Assembly: GCF_000756615.1 (NCBI RefSeq)
Contig: NZ_CP009288.1
Location: 4,712,001 to 4,776,000 of the forward strand
Length of the DNA stretch: 64,000 nucleotides
Source of the DNA: Paenibacillus durus
GTDB taxonomy: Bacteria > Bacillota > Bacilli > Paenibacillales > Paenibacillaceae
Direction: 5' to 3'
Positions 63,201 to 64,000 of this stretch are shown here, piece after piece. Positions within the stretch are counted from its first letter, which is position 1. Each line of letters starts with the position of its first letter. Both the position numbers and the translations under genes were made by a program. The notes beneath the pieces were generated by a model, which saw only the letters and a program-made list of their open reading frames with translations, was not told the DNA's origin and searched no databases.

Positions 63201-64000
63201 TGCAGCAGCTTCACCCCGCCGGGAATGATGTGGCGGCCTTCTACCGAACCGTTCGCCAGATGTTCTCCAGTGACGGATTCGATGGCCAAATGCTCCGTAC
63301 CGACGGCTCCCTCACCCAGTTTGCCGGCGGTGACGCTTCCGTTCTGAAGCTGAACGGACGAGACCGAGTCTGGGAGGAGATGGACGAGGCCGACGGATGA
63401 GGAGCGGATATGCTCACCGCCGATAATGCCGGGGGTCAAATGCTCCGGCTGAACCGCGCCCGCCGCAATATGCCGGCCTTCCACCGAGCCTTCCGCCAGA
63501 TGTTCTCCAGTGACGGATTCGATGGCCAAATGCTCCGTACCGACGGCTCCTTCACCCAGTTTACCGGCGGTGACGCTGCCGTCCTGAAGCTGGACGGATG
63601 AGACCGAGTCCGGCAGAAGATGGCTGGCACCGACGGATGAGGAGCGGATATGCTCGCCGCCGATAATGCCGGGGGTCAAATGCTCCGGCTGAACCGCGCC
63701 CGCCGCAATATGCCGGCCTTCCACCGAACCGTTCGCCAGATGTTCCGATTGAACGGACGATGCCGCCAATTGTTCGCTGCCGATGGAGGATGAAGCAAGA
63801 TGATAGTTCTGTACGCTCTCTTCTTCCAGATGGCGGGACTGAATGGAAAAGGAGGCGATCTTCGAGCCGTCTACCGCTTCATCCTGAAGCTCCGCTCCGC
63901 CCACCGCGCCTTCAGCCAGCCGGTCGCTGCTGATACTCTTCGGCGCAAGCTTATTTCCGGTAAGCGAACCGTCGGGCAGCAGTTCCGCGGAGCGAACCTC
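60236..64000 (-). CDS. Giant decapeptide-repeat protein with WIAG-tail-like C-terminus, partial
   Basis: The frame is open to the right edge, so the N-terminus is missing; 1254 residues are visible. All but the last 108 residues form some 114 tandem repeats of exactly ten residues with pattern (H/K/Q)LxxGS(V/I)xxx, for example HLAEGSVEGR or QLQDGSVTAG. The last 108 residues form a separate domain ending FYGVLSWIAIGAPAA, like the WIAG-tail domain of Paenibacillus surface proteins. The regular ten-residue period suggests a long fibre or beta-solenoid. Next to several glycosyltransferases, it may be a glycosylated spore filament; that is inference. Confidence 0.88.
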   Translation of the reverse strand, partial: EVRSAELLPDGSLTGNKLAPKSISSDRLAEGAVGGAELQDEAVDGSKIASFSIQSRHLEEESVQNYHLASSSIGSEQLAASSVQSEHLANGSVEGRHIAAGAVQPEHLTPGIIGGEHIRSSSVGASHLLPDSVSSVQLQDGSVTAGKLGEGAVGTEHLAIESVTGEHLAEGSVEGRHIAAGAVQPEHLTPGIIGGEHIRSSSVGLVHLLPDSVSSVQLQNGSVTAGKLGEGAVGTEHLAIESVTGEHLANGSVEGRHIIPGGVKLLHLSAEVRSSELFPDSSIDGSKLAPKSIGSDRLAEGAVGRAELQNEAVDGSKIASFSIQSCHLEEQSVKSYHLAPSSIESEHLAVSSVQSEHLAEASVGKEAIAPGAIQPEHLTPGIIGGEHIRSSSVGVGHLQPDSVSSVQLQDGSVTAGKLGERAVGTEHLAIESVTGEHLAEGSIVGCHIAAGEITLQHLSAKVRSSELLPDSSIDGSKLAPKSIGSDRLAEGAVGRAELQNEAVDGSKIASFSIQSRHLEEQSVKSYHLASSSIGSEHLALSSVQSEHLAEASVGKEAIAPGAIQPEHLTPGIIGGEHIRSSSVGLGHLLPDSVSSVQLQDGSVTAGKLGEGAVGSEHLIPQAVTGEHLAEGSVAGCHIAAGEITLQHLSAEVRSSELLPDSSIDGSKLAPKSIGSDRLAEGAVGGAELQNEAVDGSKIASFSIQSRHLEEQSVKSYHLAPSSIESEHLAVSSVQSEHLAEASVGKEAIAPGAIQPEHLTPGIIGGEHIGSLSVGVGHLQPDSVSSVQLQDGSVTADKLGEGAVHSEHLAPSSVSGEQLAEGSVEGCHIAAGEITLQHLSEEVRSPELLPDGSLTGNKLAPKSIGTDRLAEGAVGAAEIQDEAVDGSKIASFSIQSRHLEEESVQSYHLAPASIGSEQLAELSVQSEHLAEESVESRHIVPGGITLQHLSPEVRSPELLPDSSIDGSKLAPKSIGSDRLAEGAVGAAELQDEAVDGSKIASFSIQSRHLEEASVQSYHLAPSSVIGEHLSASAVQSEHLAEGSVEGRHIAAGEITLQHLSEEVRSPELLPDGSITGSKLAPKSIGGDRLAEGAVGGAELQDEAVDGSKIAPFSIQSSHLEEESVQSCHLAPSSVGSEHLMREAVSPEHLTFNPVRSAGNRSTLQQFGMSAFMFAAGSDSVDVTVTFDEPFGHTGYVIVAMTNQPFFSASLKSRGSADAIIQVVRLQDTQHFYGVLSWIAIGAPAAKPAAEDRLFD

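Noticed and set aside
60236..64000. Possible CRISPR array because of regular short repeats
   Set aside because: The 30-base periodicity is codon-level repetition of an open frame; there are no unique spacers of constant length.

Overview
The window looks like chromosomal DNA of an endospore-forming Firmicute of the Paenibacillus type. Evidence: strong GGAGG-type Shine-Dalgarno sites with frequent GTG and TTG starts, moderate GC with AT-rich islands, a YhcN/YlaJ-type spore lipoprotein, two CgeB-like spore-maturation glycosyltransferases, a WIAG-tail-like repeat protein and two HTH-TPR peptide-receptor-like regulators. I assign the genus by inference from gene content. No rRNA, tRNA or CRISPR array was seen.

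Layout. 1-1.6 kb: end of a nagB-nagA amino-sugar operon. 1.7-11.8 kb (minus): a spore lipoprotein, then a long run of glycan genes: two CgeB-like glycosyltransferases, a GT4 with an Arg-rich tail, a UDP-GlcNAc 2-epimerase / 4,6-dehydratase / RmlD-like reductase trio, an NAD-epimerase interrupted by an in-frame TAG, and a GT2. Several of these overlap by ATGA. 12-18.6 kb: an ATPase, an NTF2-like/HD pair facing a TetR regulator across a palindromic operator, and two paralogous HTH-TPR regulators with a 47-codon secreted propeptide gene between them, probably a peptide-signalling module. 18.7-29.5 kb: a second glycan block with two paralogous GT-A-like enzymes, RmlA-like, RmlC-like and epimerase genes, CDP-glucose genes rfbF-rfbG with a GT2, a GT4 and a LamG-GT2 fusion. 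29.5-43.7 kb: a WsfD-like membrane protein, an LtaS-like enzyme, glycerate kinase, an ECF sigma/anti-sigma pair, DUF1003, FabF facing an MmyB-type regulator, an amidohydrolase behind a purine riboswitch, a 3-hydroxyisobutyrate dehydrogenase family enzyme and a GNAT. 43.8-45.3 kb: an operon of three small related helical proteins and a Lys/Arg-rich protein.

45.4-54.5 kb is an accessory segment. It has a decayed MFS-GNAT remnant, an AT-rich bacteriocin-like operon (secreted peptide, two permeases, an ATPase), two decayed insertion sequences with intact ends and target duplications, and a full MFS gene that matches the remnant. 54.5-56.5 kb holds a DUF438/hemerythrin-DUF1858 operon behind an Fnr-like box. 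56.6-64 kb is a third surface-glycan block: a thymidylyltransferase-like gene, three GT2 genes (two with basic N-tails) and a giant protein built of uniform 10-residue repeats that runs off the right edge.

Working model: the glycan blocks together make and attach sugars on the spore surface, with the decapeptide-repeat protein and the basic or GYxxGY-motif proteins as possible scaffolds. The strongest non-routine signals are the propeptide/receptor locus, a guanine-type riboswitch wired as an ON switch, the decapeptide protein, the small helical operon and a repeat that sits between convergent genes.
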